Assembly (NCBI GenBank): GCA_024291935.2
Contig: CM044313.1
Span: 81,591,001-81,655,000 of the forward strand
Direction: 5' to 3'
Length of the DNA: 64,000 nucleotides
Origin: Okapia johnstoni
Lineage: Eukaryota > Chordata > Mammalia > Artiodactyla > Giraffidae
Both the position numbers and the translations under genes were made by a program. Below, in pieces: positions 32,225 to 43,067 of the stretch. Position 1 is the stretch's first letter; every line of letters begins with the position of its first letter. The notes under the pieces are model-generated. The model was not told the origin of the DNA, ran no database searches, and saw only the letters and a program-made list of their open reading frames with translations.

Positions 32225-32900
32225 TTTCTGTCAAAACTCCTCTCTGACCATTTTTTCACACTTGATACAGTAATAACTAACTCCTTTATAAAAAGGCTAA
32301 CCCTTAGAGTTCTTTCCGATACAAACTATTCTGCTTTTCCTTTGCTCATATCTATCTTGATCCCTACAGTGCCCTTTCATTCTTACCAACCTATGTAGCT
32401 CTGGCTCATCCCTTAAAACTTGAATAGGCTTCACCTCTCTGGCAACTCCCAGCCCCACCCCAAACTGGTAAGTGCCCCTCTTCAATGTTCTCCAGTATCC
32501 TGATGGTTTCTCAGGTGGCACTAGAGGTAAGAAACACAGCTGCCAATTCAGGAGACATGAGAGTTGCTGGTTTGATCCCCAGGTTGGTAGGACCCCCTGG
32601 AGGAGGGCATGGCAACCCACTCCAGTATTTTTGCCTGGAGAATCTCATGGACAGAGGAGCCTGGCAGGCTTCAGTCCATGGAATTGCAAAGAGACGGACA
32701 CAATTGAAGGGACTTGGCACATAGCACACACACACTGATTGCATCACTATAATAAATTTCACAAGAGTGTTTAGGAATTTTCTCTGTACTTAATGACCTC
32801 CTGTGGTAGGCTCTGAATTTCTTGAGGTCTAGACCAGCTTTCCTTCTCATCTTGGTGTTCCCTAAATAGTTGGCAGTCAGTATATGTTTACTAAACACAA
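32225..32900 (+). mobile_element. LINE2 3' end, split by Bov-tA
   Basis: Proline/pyrimidine-rich L2 end region: CTCTCTGACCATTTTTTCAC, CTATGTAGCTCTGGCTCATC and CACCTCTCTGGCAACTCC before the SINE; GTAGGCTCTGAATTTCTTGAGG and AGTCAGTATATGTTTACTAAA after it. Old. Confidence 0.6.
32505..32735 (+). mobile_element. Bov-tA SINE in L2
   Basis: Sense copy with an eroded head (GGTTTCTCAGGTGGCACTAG) and a short (AC)n tail at 32723-32735. Typical tail sequence with CTTCAGTCCATGG. Confidence 0.94.
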
Positions 32901-33837
32901 CTGCAGTCATGTATCTTCTTTAACGTTCATTGCCTTCCATTTGAAGCACTTCATAAACATCTATCTCAACTCGCCTTTTTTCTTCTCCTGTCTCAGGAAA
33001 TAATGATCATATTTTCAAGAAATAATTATTGGATCTTGATACTTCTCGTTATTTTGGAAAGTAAACATTTACTTGGATAGCTTGAGCTCCTGTTGATTCT
33101 GACTGCCAGTAACAAGAAGTTAAATGGTAATACATAAGTTCAGTAGAGAAAGAATCTCTGTTTTTTGGGTTTGTGATAGTTCAATTGCCATAGAAACAGT
33201 CTTCCCTCAATGTTAGTTCATTAGGGTTTTTTCTCCCTCAAATAATTTGGAGAACAGCCATGTTCCACAAATAGACCACTTCATGGGAAAGATCATACTT
33301 GACATCCCTTTCCTTATGCTAAAATCTGCACCAAACAAAAAAGCAGTGGTCCTTCAACATCACCCATTCCATTTTAAGCTTGACTTACTATGGCAAGTAA
33401 TTCACTTGACTTTAAAAATGACTTCTTTCTGGAGTATGAATGTGAAGTAAGAAGAGGAGTAAATTTTCTAAATCAAAGCCATTCTGACAGATTTTATATA
33501 ATCTATGCAGTTAGGTTACATTCTTAATTCATATCAGATGTAAGTACCACATCTTCTTAAAGGGAAAAAAAATCAGCTTTCTATTGCATTGTCTAAGGAA
33601 GTGAATTCTATGTCCTTTGGGAATATATGAGATAAAATACAGATAAAATAATTCTTTTTGTAGATGAATGAAGTTATGTTTTCAACTAGTTGGGGATACT
33701 TTTACTCCTGAAATGGGAAGAGTCACAAGTGTGCTTTAAAAGTTCTTACTTGATTTTGATCAAAGCCGACTGGCCACGGTGGATTCATTCAGATTCCAAA
33801 CTTTATTTCTGGGGAAAGCTCTTGTGTATTAAGGTAT
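32901..33837. other. No recognised feature (0.94 kb)
   Basis: No repeat or gene recognised. The 67-codon frame at 33247-33450 has no detectable domain. Confidence 0.5.
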
Positions 33838-34045
33838 ACAGTGGTGAAGAATCTGCCTGCCAATGCAGGAGATGCAGGAGGCACAGATTGGATCCCTGGG
33901 TCAGGAAGATCCCCTGGAGGGGGAAATGGCAACCCACCCCAGTATTCTTGCCTGGGAAATGACATTAACAGAGGAGCCTGGTGGGCTACAACAGTTCATG
34001 GGTTCACAAACAGTTGGATACAACTAAGCAACTAAACAACAACAA
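33838..34045 (+). mobile_element. Bov-tA SINE, head-truncated
   Basis: Starts inside the tRNA head (GTGGTGAAGAATCTGCC) and ends with an (AAC)n tail at 34032-34045. Confidence 0.94.
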
Positions 34046-34927
34046 TTGTGGTATATGCCTGAGTTTTCTAACAAAGGAATTAGAAAAGTTTATCTCTCTC
34101 AATTTGAGAGACAGAAATCAGTGACAGCCAATTACAACTGATTTAAAATATTTGACTTTGGAGAAGACCAGACTATGATAGACAAACCTGTAAATTTTGT
34201 GAAAGGGTCCTCCTCTTTCATATTTTACACAGATTGAGTAATTAGGGCCTGATAATTTATTAAAAATTGACCTCAGGAAAGGCTCTGAGACTCATTCAAC
34301 AAACTGAAACTCGGGTGATTGTTGATAGCTAGAGAATTTTCACTTGAAAAGGGAATCAACATCTTTAGTTTGAATTGAAGTAAAATTTGGGCAGGAGAGA
34401 AGTGATCTCCAGTAGCTATAGTTGACAACCATACCTCTACATTTGTGATATGTTAGAAATCACTTATCATTCTAAATACACATCATTCCAAAAAAAAGTT
34501 TGAATTCTTATAGAAATATGGCAGCCTCTCTGGTTCATAAGTCTTCTCTAGACAAGAGATGGAATATTAAGAAAAACAATCTTAAAAGGTTTATGAGAAC
34601 AACATTGACTGCCTATTTTGGCAAATGAACCTATGGAGATGTCTTATAAGGCTCAGAGCTGAAATTCAACACCATAGGAGAAAACAGTCCATTCATTCAA
34701 GGACAGCTTGTAGAGTTGAGACAGCTTTCTATACACTTAGACTTGGAAAAAACAAATCTTGTGAACCAACAGAAAAATTCTATTAATGTTACTGTGTCTA
34801 TGTTGTTAACAGCTTCTCTGCTGAGCTTTAGTGTCATATCTCAGCTAGTATTTGGAACATACTTCATATCATTAGAAATGCCATCGATGACTAAATCAAT
34901 TTAACAACAATTGCTAAAACATTTATT
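34046..34927. other. No recognised feature (0.88 kb)
   Basis: AT-rich, no element identified; the 62-codon frame at 34716-34904 is not convincing. Confidence 0.5.
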
Positions 34928-35010
34928 TTTTTCAGCTTTATTGAGATGCAATTGACATATTACATAGAAAACATTGATTTAATTGTTTAAAACAAAGTGC
35001 AATTCTTTCA
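34928..35010 (-). mobile_element. Old L1 3' UTR fragment
   Basis: TTCAGCTTTATTGAGATGCAATTGACATATTAC is a hallmark complement of L1 3' UTRs. Short relic (the motif spans 34931-34963). Confidence 0.65.
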
Positions 35011-35046
35011 GCATTCAAGAAACATTGATCTTGTACTTACTGTAGT

Positions 35047-35258
35047 TGTGTGTGTGTGTATTAGTCGCTCGGTCATGTCTGACTGTTTGTGACCCCATGG
35101 ACTGTAACTCACCAGGCTCCTCTGTCCATGGGATTCTCCAGGCAAGAATAATGGAGTGGGTTGCCATTCCCTTCTCCAGGCATCTTCTCAATCCAGGGAT
35201 CAAACCTGGGTCTCCTGCATTGCAGGCAGTTTCTTTACCATCTGAGCCACCAGGGGTA
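35047..35258 (-). mobile_element. Bov-tA SINE
   Basis: Antisense copy with a short (GT)n tail at 35047-35060. The head ends at GCCACCAGGGG. Fairly well preserved. Confidence 0.95.
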
Positions 35259-35303
35259 ATCTACTATTAACAAATGTTAGGAAACAAGCATGAATAAGAC
35301 ACC

Positions 35304-35455
35304 AGGATGACCCGGAGGGATGGGATGGGGAGGGAGGTGAGAGGGGAGTTCTGGAAGGGGAACACATGTACACCCATGGTGGATTCATGTCAATGTATGG
35401 CAAAACAAATACAATATTGTAAAGTTAAAAAATAGATAAATAAACTAATTTAAAA
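35304..35455 (+). mobile_element. Young L1 3'-end insertion
   Basis: AGGATGACCCGGAGGGATGG through GGTGGATTCATGTCAATG and CAATATTGTAAAGTT, with an ATAGATAAATAAACTAATTT tail. It retains only about 150 bp. No secure target duplication. Confidence 0.9.
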
Positions 35456-36424
35456 GAAAAAGACTTATAGAGCTCATAGTATGGGAGAGGAAACAGAAAA
35501 GAAAGTAACTTCAATAAAATGGAGTGATACTGAAGGCCAAGTTTCATTTCATATAGAAAAATCAGTCCAGGAAAAGGTATTTATTTGTAAGATATCTTAT
35601 CTACAGAAAAAAGTCAATAAATATTTATAGATGTTTGTGATGTTGGAACTAAGCACTGGTTGAAATTGTTATTTTTTCTATTTTATTATTTCTTATACTT
35701 ACAGACATAAAATAAACATTGCTTTGAGGGATATGAAATGTATATGAAAGTGCTTTATAATTTGTAAAGCACGGTACAAATATATGACATTATCAGTATT
35801 TGCAAACATTATTTGTCACGCCTTTGAATGCAACAGTGTTAGACTGATTTTTGGCAGAATTTTACCATTTTTTTCTGGAGATGGACAACAGAGACCTAAA
35901 TTAATAGACACAGTCTGGCAAGACAACATATTGATGTAATTTAAAATATTTCAGGAATCCTCTGCTTTCTGAATTACTTTTTTCTGACATCATGGCCAGT
36001 GTGCTTGTTTTTCCTCAGTAAGATGATCGCTTCATCTCATCAATACCCAGTTTTCAATCAGCCAGTTAATTAAGTAGAAATTTTGGTTCTTACATAATAT
36101 AATTTTATTTATCATCTCAGAATTTGTGTTTTTGAATGAATGTTGTCCTCTTACAGTAGTAATTTTTAGAAATTATGCTCTTATTCTGCTGTTCAAAAAG
36201 ATTTTTAAAGTCATCTTTTAGACTATCTTTTAAACATCTTTTTGAAAAATTTTATTTTAAAATGACACTTTGTTTGTTTCTAGTGGCACAAAAATATAAA
36301 TCCGTCATAGGACACTTGAAACTTGGTAAACAAAATAAGATTTGAGCCATCTCTATCCTAATCTCCTAGGAATTATAACTTCTGTTTGCATTCCTCTACT
36401 TTTAAGAGAAAGATAATTCTTTTT
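35456..36424. other. No recognised feature (0.97 kb)
   Basis: Includes a mixed-composition patch at 35815-36060 that could be conserved, but nothing is recognised. Confidence 0.45.
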
Positions 36425-36730
36425 TAAAAATAGGACCATTCTATAACATTGTTTTGAAACTATTTACATCCTTCAAAAATATGGTGTGAATCTCTTTCCA
36501 TCTGAAATTCATTATATAGACATAATATGCCTTATCTAATCAGTTTTCCACTGTTGAACATATATTGTTTCTTTTTTTCTATTAAAAAGAGCACAATGAT
36601 AAACATGCTTGTAACTAAATTTTTGTTCCTCTTCAGAAATATTTCCTTCAACTAACTTACTTAAAGTAAAAGTGACTAAACCAAAAGGATGCATATAAAC
36701 CATCCCCCAGCAATGTATGCCTGATTCCCT
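36425..36730 (-). mobile_element. Old L1 fragment, antisense
   Basis: CAGTTTTCCACTGTTGAACAT, AACATGCTTGTAACTAAAT and AAACCAAAAGGATGCATAT are complements of old L1 3' UTR segments in order. Confidence 0.6.
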
Positions 36731-36736
36731 ATGCAT

Positions 36737-36862
36737 GTGAGCTCGGTTGCTCGATTGTGCCTGACCCTTTGCAACCCCATGGACTGTAGCCCACCAGTCT
36801 ACTCTGTCCATGGAAGTTTCCAGGCAAGAATATTGGAGTGGTTTTCCATTTCCTCCTCCACT
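36737..36862 (-). mobile_element. Bov-tA 3' fragment
   Basis: Only the BovB-derived tail remains (GCTCGGTTGCTCGATTG to TTTCCTCCTCCA). No tRNA head. Confidence 0.92.
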
Positions 36863-36903
36863 AAACCCTTACTAAATTTAAATATTTTAAAAGTCTTGGG
36901 ACT

Positions 36904-37466
36904 ATCAGCAGACGAATGGATAAGGAAGCTGTGGTACATATGCACAATGGAATATTACTCAGCCATTAAAAAGAATACACTTGAATCAGTTCTAATGAGA
37001 TGGATGAAACTGGAGCCCATTATACAGAGTGAAGTAAGCTAGAAAGAAAAACACCAATACAGTATATTAACACATATATATGGAATTTGAAAGATGTTAA
37101 CGATAACCCTATATGCAAGACAGAAAAAGAGACACAGATGCATATAACAGTCTTATGGACTTTGTGGGAGAAGGTGAGGGTGGGACGATCTGAGAGAATA
37201 GCATTGAAACATGTGTATTATCATATATGAAACAGAACACCATTCCAGGTTCGATGCATGAGACAAATGCTCAGGGCTAGGGCAATGGGGTGACCCAGAG
37301 GATGGGATGGGGAAGGAGGTGGGAGGGGGGTTCAGGATGGGGAACACATGTAAACCCATGGCTGATTCATGTCAATGTATGGCAAAAACCACTACAATAT
37401 TGTAAAGTAATTAGCCTCCAATTAAAATAAATAAATTAATAAACAATAAAATAAAATAAAATAAAG
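36904..37466 (+). mobile_element. Young L1 3' end with perfect 16-bp target duplication
   Basis: A 563-bp, 5'-truncated artiodactyl L1: end of ORF2 (about 36904-37040, landmarks ATGGAATATTACTCAGCC and GAAGTAAGCTAG), 3' UTR with the G-rich GGGATGGGGAAGGAGG block, and an (AATAA)n tail to 37466. TAAAAGTCTTGGGACT occurs at 36888-36903 and 37467-37482, a textbook target duplication. The site is the very start of a CHR-2 SINE. Confidence 0.96.
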
Positions 37467-37476
37467 TAAAAGTCTT

Positions 37477-37891
37477 GGGACTTCTCTGGCAGTCCAGCAG
37501 TTGAGACTTGTGCTTCCAATGCAATGGGGCATGAGTTTGAGCCCTGGTCAGAGCACTAAATGGGCTTCCCTGATAGCTCAGTTGGTAAAGAATCCACCTG
37601 CAATGCAGGAGACCCCAATTTGGTTCCTGGGTCAGGAAGATCCCCTGGAAAAGGGATAGGCTACCCACTCCAGTATTCTGGGGCTTCCCTTGTGGCTCAG
37701 CCAGTAAAGAATCTGCCAGCAATGCGGGAGACATGAGTTCGATCAATGGGTTAGGAAAATCCCCTGGAGAAGGAAAAGGCTACCCACTCCAGTGTTCTGG
37801 CCTGGAGAATTCCACGGACTGTATAGTCCATGGGGTCACAAAGGGTCGACACGACTGAGTGACTTTCACTTTTACAGGGCACTAAGATCCT
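37477..37891 (+). mobile_element. CHR-2 SINE, 5' part (interrupted)
   Basis: GGGACTTCTCTGGCAGTCCA...GGTCAGAGCACTAA (37477-37559) is a tRNA-derived cetartiodactyl CHR-type SINE. It is interrupted by a Bov-tA dimer (37560-37874), resumes as GGGCACTAAGATCCT (37877-37891), is interrupted again by BovB, and finishes at 39353-39400. CHR SINEs predate ruminants and are thought to be L1-mobilised. Confidence 0.85.
37560..37874 (+). mobile_element. Head-to-tail Bov-tA dimer with 11-bp target duplication
   Basis: Unit one (37560-37679) stops at ACTCCAGTATTCTG and unit two (37680-37874) starts GGGCTTCCCTTGTGG and is complete, ending in a TTTCACTTTTA tail. CAGAGCACTAA (37549-37559) and CAGGGCACTAA (37875-37885), differing by one base, flank the pair as a single target duplication, so the dimer inserted as one unit. 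Confidence 0.93.
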
Positions 37892-39352
37892 AGTGGAGGT
37901 GATGGAACTCCAGTTGAGCTATTTCAAATCCTGAAAGATGATGCTGTGAAAGTGCTGCACTCGATATGCCAGCAAATTTGGAAAACTCGGCAGTGGCCAC
38001 AGGACTGGAAAAGGTCAGTTTTAATTCCAATCCCAAAGAAAGGAAAAGCCAAAGAATGCTCAAACTACCGCAGAATTGCACTCATCTCACATTCTAGTAA
38101 AGTAATGCTCAAAATTCTCCAAGCCAGGCTTCAGCAATACGTGAACCGTGAAATTTCAGATGGTCAAGCTGGTTTTAGAAAAGGCAGAGGAGCCAAAGAT
38201 CAAATTGCCAATATCCTCTAGATCATCGGAAAAGCAAGAGAGTTCCAGAAAAACATCTATTTCTGCTGTATTGACTATGCCAAAGCCTTTGACTGTGTGG
38301 ATCACAAGAAACTGTGGAAAATTCTGAAAGAGATGGGAATACCAGACCATCTGACCTGTCTCTTGAGAAACCTGTATGCAGGTCAGGAAGCAACAGTTAG
38401 AACTGGACATGGAACAACAGACTGGTTCCAAATAATAAAAGGAGTCCGTCAAGGCTGTATATTGTCACCCTGCTTATTTGACTTATATGCAGAGTACATC
38501 ATGAGAAACGCTGGGCTGGAAGAAGCACAAGCTGGAATCAAGATTGCCGGGAGAAATATCAATAACCTCAGATATGCAGATGACACCACCCTTATGGAAG
38601 AAAGTGAAGAAGGACTAAAGAGCCTCTTGATAAAAGTGAAAGAAGAGAGTGAAAAAGTTGGCTTAAAGCTCAACTTTCAGAAAACTAAGATCATGGCATC
38701 TGGTCCCATCACTTCATGGGAAATAGATGGGGAAACAGTGGAAACAGTGTCAGACTTTATTTTGGGGGGCTCCAAAATCACTGCTGACGGTGATTGCAGC
38801 CATGAAATTAAAAGACGCTTATTCCTTGAAGGGAAGGTTATGGCCAACCTAGGTAGCATATTTAAAAGCAGAGACATTACTTTGCCAACAAAGGTCCGTC
38901 TAGTCAAGGCTATGGTTTTTCCAGTGGTCATGTATGGATGTGAGAGTTGGATGGTGAAGAAAGCTGAGCGCTGCAGAACTGATGCTTTTGAACTGTGGTG
39001 TTGGAGAAGACTCTTGAGAGTCCCTTGGACTGCAAGGAGATCCAATCAATCCATCCTAAAGGAGATCAATCCTGGGTGTTCATTGGAAGGACTGATGTTG
39101 AAGCTGAAACTCCAATACTTTGGCCACCTCATGCGAGGAGTTGACTCATTGGAAAAGACCCTAATTCTGGGTAGGATTGGGGGCAGGAGGAGAAGGGGAT
39201 GACAGAGGATGAGCTTGTTGGATGGCATCACTGACTCGATGGACATGGGTTTGGTTAGACTCCAGAAGTTGGTGATGGACAGAGAGGCCTGGCGTGCTGC
39301 AATTCATGGGGTCGCAAAGAGTTGGACATGACTGAGCGACTGAACTGAACTG
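37892..39352 (+). mobile_element. BovB LINE, RT to 3' end, with 8-bp target duplication
   Basis: Sense BovB of 1461 bp, beginning AGTGGAGGTGATGG and ending GACTGAACTGAACTG. AAGATCCT at 37884-37891 recurs at 39353-39360, and CHR-2 sequence continues on both sides, confirming insertion into the SINE. It is one of the best-preserved reverse transcriptase copies here (see next entry). Confidence 0.97.
37946..39202 (+). pseudogene. BovB reverse transcriptase, near-intact pseudogene
   Basis: One frame reads almost the whole RT. Upstream finger region at 37946-38218 (IPIPKKGKAKECSNYRRIAL), the first catalytic Asp motif (YAKAFDCVD) near 38275, GVRQGCILSPCLF near 38445, and the active-site YADDTTL near 38575-38595. 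The C-terminal region with [16 protein letters not shown] reaches 39199. Only a TAG at 38219-38221 and a premature TGA at 39200-39202 (CGA to TGA, a CpG-type change) interrupt it. The longest free part is 301 codons (38297-39202). The endonuclease domain is absent through 5' truncation, so it could not act alone even if repaired. Confidence 0.93.
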
Positions 39353-39400
39353 AAGATCCTGTATACCACGGGGAGTGGTCAAAAAGTGGTTTTTAAAAAA
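39353..39400 (+). mobile_element. CHR-2 SINE, 3' part
   Basis: AAGATCCTGTATACCACGGGGAGTGGTCAAAAAG continues the CHR-2 body (about 39353-39386) and ends in an A-rich tail. Confidence 0.8.
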
Positions 39401-39415
39401 GTTTTTGTTTATTTA

Positions 39416-39689
39416 CTGCTGCTGCTGCTAAGTCGCTTCAGTCGTGTCCGATTCTGTGCGACCCCATAGACGGCAGCCCACCAGGCTCCGCCGTCCCTGG
39501 GATTCTCCAGGCAAGAACACTGGAGTGGGTTGCCATTTCCTTCTCCAATGCATGAAAGTGAAAAGTGAAAGTGAAGTCGCTTAGTCGTGTCCGACTCTTC
39601 GCGACCCCATGGACTGCAGCCTACCAGGCTCCTCCATCCATGGGATTTTCCAGGCAAGAGTACTGGAGTGGGTTGCCATTGCCTTCCCC
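39416..39689 (-). mobile_element. Full-length Bov-A2 dimer SINE
   Basis: Complete antisense dimer: (CTG)n tail, monomer with GTGTCCGATTCTGTGCGACC, linker GCATGAAAGTGAAAAGTG, and second monomer ending CCATTGCCTTCC. GTTTTTGTTTATTTA (39401-39415) and GTTTTGTTAATTTA (39690-39703) are an imperfect target duplication in the CHR-2 A-rich tail. Confidence 0.95.
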
Positions 39690-39703
39690 GTTTTGTTAAT
39701 TTA

Positions 39704-39895
39704 GCAAGTTTAAAATGCTATTTCATTTTCAGGAGCATTGTATTTTTTTACTAATGGGTTAAACTTAAATAAGTCATTTTATTACTTTTTTTTATTGGTT
39801 GCCTATTAGCTTCTTTGCCCATGTTTCTGTTGATGTGATTTTTCTTTGTTTATAGGAATATTTTATATGTTAAGGCTAATAAAGAATGCAAAGTA
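39704..39895 (-). mobile_element. Old L1 fragment, antisense
   Basis: TTAGCTTCTTTGCCCATGTTTCTG followed by TATAGGAATATTTTATATGTTAAGG is the complement of a familiar L1 ORF2 region. Diverged. Confidence 0.65.
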
Positions 39896-40040
39896 TACAT
39901 AATATACAAAAAATCCATAGTATACAAAGCATACATGTGTTACATTTACAAATATAATCTTTGTCTTTTTATAATATTTGTGTCATATTTTAACACAGAA
40001 TTAAGTTTTTAAATAATTATTTTAATCTTTTTTTCTTTTT

Positions 40041-40238
40041 AAAAATTTATTTTATATTGGAGCAGAGTTGGTTAAAAATACAGTGTTAGTTTCAGGTGTA
40101 CAGCAAAGTAATTCAGTTATACATATACATATGTCTATTCTTTTACAAATTCTTTTCCCATTTAGGTTACTACAGAGTTCCTTAGGTTGAGCAGAGTTCC
40201 TTGTGCTATACAGTAGGTCCTTGTTGATTATCATTTTA
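40041..40238 (-). mobile_element. Older artiodactyl L1 3' end
   Basis: GTTTCAGGTGTACAGCAAAG, TTCAGTTATACATATACATATG and TGCTATACAGTAGGTCCTTG are complements of an older artiodactyl L1 3' UTR. Confidence 0.8.
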
Positions 40239-40239
40239 T

Positions 40240-40640
40240 TTAATTTATTTTTTTAATTAGTTTATTTTCTATTTTTTAACTTTACAATATTTGTTTTGCC
40301 ATACATTGACATGAATCCACCATGGGTGTACATGTTTTCCCCTTCCAGAACCCCCTTTCCACCTCCGTCCCCATCAGTTCTAATGAGGTGGATGAAACTG
40401 GAGCCTATTATACAGAGTGAAGTAAGCCAGAAAGAAAAACACCAATATAGTATACTAGCACATATATATGGTATTTAGTCAATTGGTAAAGATAACCCTG
40501 TATGCGAGACATCAAAAGAGACACAGATAAATAGAACAGTATTATGGGCTCTATGGGAGGGGGTGAGGGCGGGATGATATGGGAGAATGGCATGGAAGCA
40601 TGTAAATTATCATATGTGAAACGAATCGCCAGTCCAGGTT
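40240..40640 (-). mobile_element. Young L1 with 5' inversion
   Basis: 40240-40373 is antisense L1 3' terminus (T-rich tail, then TTTGCCATACATTGACATG, CCATGGGTGTACATG). At about 40374 the orientation flips: 40374-40640 is sense L1 from CAGTTCTAATGAGGTGGATG to CGCCAGTCCAGGTT, which lies upstream of the first part in an intact L1. About 65 bp between the two parts is missing. This is the twin-priming pattern. No confident target duplication. Confidence 0.88.
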
Positions 40641-41199
40641 TAATCTTGTTATTTTAGTTATTCTCAAATACTTCTTCGGATCCTTTAGACAGAATTCATA
40701 TTGAACAAAAGATCCAAAAGTATTTGATAATAATATTCAGAACTTTGTGATAAAACGTATTTACAGAAGAGCCTGTTGATAACTGTCTTTGTGGACCTCA
40801 TCTAATATTAACCTCCCTTTCCCAAGAGTAGCACTCATTAACACCTCCTGACATTATTATTCATGAACTTTAAACTTCATCATGTACTTCTTGTTGAGTG
40901 CAGCTGCCCCATTTCTCCCTTGCGTGACATAGCCACACAAAATAAAGAATAGTGTTTTTGCTTTGAGAATATGTTGGAAAAGTTGCCTTAAGATCATTAT
41001 CTAGTCGCTTCTATATCTAGGTATATGGCAGGCTTCTTAACCAACTAAGCAGATAAAATAAAGCAAACTCCCCTGTAAAATGAACAGAGCAGTGTGATAA
41101 CAGTAAGAGTTATAAAGGAATGAAATAGGGTGAAGTAATTGCGGAAAACTTCACAAAAAAGAACAATTTTGAGATACACTTTGAGGTACCTTGTCTTCT
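40641..41199. other. No recognised feature
   Basis: AT-rich sequence; nothing identified. Confidence 0.5.
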
Positions 41200-41340
41200 T
41201 TGTTCACAATTTTTCCTTCCTTCTTTCTCTTTGCCATGAATCCTGCCCTCCTTTATGACAGAATTAAACTTACATGTCCCACTGATGTTGGACTTGGTCA
41301 TGTGATTTGCTTTCACTATGAAATGGGGGCAGAGGTGACT
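41200..41340 (+). repeat. Possible old LTR-type repeat 5' part
   Basis: TGATGTTGGACTTGGTCATGTGATTTGCTTT matches a motif common to an old mammalian LTR-like family. The 3' counterpart style appears at 48360-48620. Weak. Confidence 0.4.
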
Positions 41341-41398
41341 GAGTGATCAGTTATACTCCAATACAGAATAAAAAGTTTTATTTTTAAAAAAAGAAATG
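41341..41398 (+). mobile_element. Possible short L1 3'-terminal fragment
   Basis: GATCAGTTATACTCCAATACAGAATAAAAAG plus an A-rich tail resembles the extreme 3' end of an artiodactyl L1 subfamily. Flanks show no clear duplication. Confidence 0.45.
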
Positions 41399-41899
41399 AT
41401 AAATGCTAGTTCTGAGCTGGGCTGTAAGAAAAATCATTTGTTTCTTTTTACTCCCTTGTGCTTCCACCATTGTCGTGAGAAGAGCATTCCCCAGTTCACT
41501 GAAGGCCCTGAACAGCTTACAATCTCTGCTGTACCATCACTGGTTTAAATTTTTTAATCCAGAGCTGTTAGTCCTAAAAATCTGCTATCTGCTCAAAATC
41601 TGTGGTCCTGGTTGCCTACAGATTCAGCATCAAGTTTAGCATAAATTAGTGATTTCCAGTAGACAGCTTCTATTTGCATCTAGTACCAACCTTGCAGGTG
41701 AAACCAGAACTTCTTTGCTCTCTTCATAAATAATCCTGTCATACCAAAACTTTAACAAACAATGTAGAAGTTACCTATAGTTTCATGGGAGAGGCAGAGG
41801 TCATTCACCACATGGCAAATAGCTCAATAAATCCTGATCACAGTTTTCATTCTTTTCCAGTCTTTTTTCTGTTGTGTGGCCACTTATGGGCTTTTTTTT
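41399..41899. other. No recognised feature
   Basis: The 78-codon frame 41403-41639 has no recognisable domain. Nothing else seen. Confidence 0.45.
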
Positions 41900-42605
41900 T
41901 TTTTCCTGATCCTCCAGCATGAAGGTCCTAAATCTTCCAATTCCTTTCTTTGTACCTATAACTCTCTCTATCCATTTCCTTTCTTGTATATCTTATAATG
42001 AACCAAATATACCAAATATGCATAGCCACACTCATTATCTCACTCAGGAAAGTAATAAAGACTCTTGATGGTTGGTTCCACCCTCCTTAGAAAGCTGTGA
42101 GGAATCATATTTCAGTTTTCCTCTGATATGTTGCCTACAAAACGTTTGTGGCCGAATCATTTCTACTTTTAAAAATTTCATTTCTGACTTCCCCCTTCAT
42201 TCCTCCTGCTACATTCCAGTCGTACTGAACTCCTCACCGTGGCTTGAACACATTTTGTTTTTTCTTGTCTCTGGGGCCATTGCAGTGACTACACCCTCTG
42301 TCCAGAACCCTTCTCTTGCCTCTGCATGTCAAGAAGATCCCATAAATCCTTTAAGGGCTAGCACCAAGATCTCCTTCACTGTGAAGTCTTACCTACCCTT
42401 AGTCCTCTCCCCCATCTTCCCAGTGTTGTTCTTGTGGAATTCTGTACTGTACATATCACTAGTATAGTACTTATTACATTGTTTAATATGTTATTCAGGT
42501 CTCTAGTTCCTCAGAATAGAGACTCTGTCAACTTTGAATTCTTGGTGTAGTACCTAATTTGAAGCTTGAAACACAGCATCTTGGTAAATGTTTATTGATG
42601 AAAAT
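41900..42605 (+). mobile_element. LINE2 3' end
   Basis: Pyrimidine-rich L2-type order: CTCCTGCTACATTCCAGTCG, CACCGTGGCTTGAACACATTTTG, CTTCACTGTGAAGTCTTACC, GACTCTGTCAACTTTGAATTC and TTGGTAAATGTTTATTGATG at the end. The 131-codon frame at 42072-42467 is part of it and is not a gene. Left edge approximate. Confidence 0.65.
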
Positions 42606-43067
42606 AAAACTTCCCTGGGAGATAAAAAATTGTCCAAGAGATGGTGAGGATCTCAGCTCATGACCAAAGGTTTAGTAAGTAGTCTGGAACACAGAGCATG
42701 CCCATGAGAAGAGTCTTTAGGATAACTTTAATTCTTTTCTCTGAAGTGCTATCAGTGAAGGGAACAAATATTTTGGGACCTCTTTTAATTTGCTGTTTTC
42801 CAACAGGTTCTTAAATTAGACTTTTTGTGAAGAGAAAGTTGAAGGGGAGAGGAGACTGATTGAAAGGAGAATAGTGAGCCAGAAACTAAAGACATTCCAG
42901 AAATGTTCATGAGAGCTAAAATGTTTAACTTTCCCCCTCGCTTCCTGGGTTTCATGCATTTAATGTAGCTGAACATATTGAACCCCTCTTGGGTTTCCCT
43001 ACAAAGGCTGTATCTTTTAGGCCAAATTATCTATCCAATGTAGCAGATATGTAAATAATCATATATC
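42606..43067. other. No recognised feature
   Basis: Unique-looking 0.46 kb flank before the large BovB. The last 11 bases form its target duplication. Confidence 0.5.

Noticed and set aside
38297..39202. 301-codon ORF as an intact BovB protein
   Set aside because: The element is 5'-truncated, has a stop at 38219-38221 in the same frame upstream and a premature end; it lacks the endonuclease.
42072..42467. 131-codon ORF as a small secreted protein
   Set aside because: It lies wholly in a LINE2 3' end whose pyrimidine-rich sequence gives long open frames by chance.
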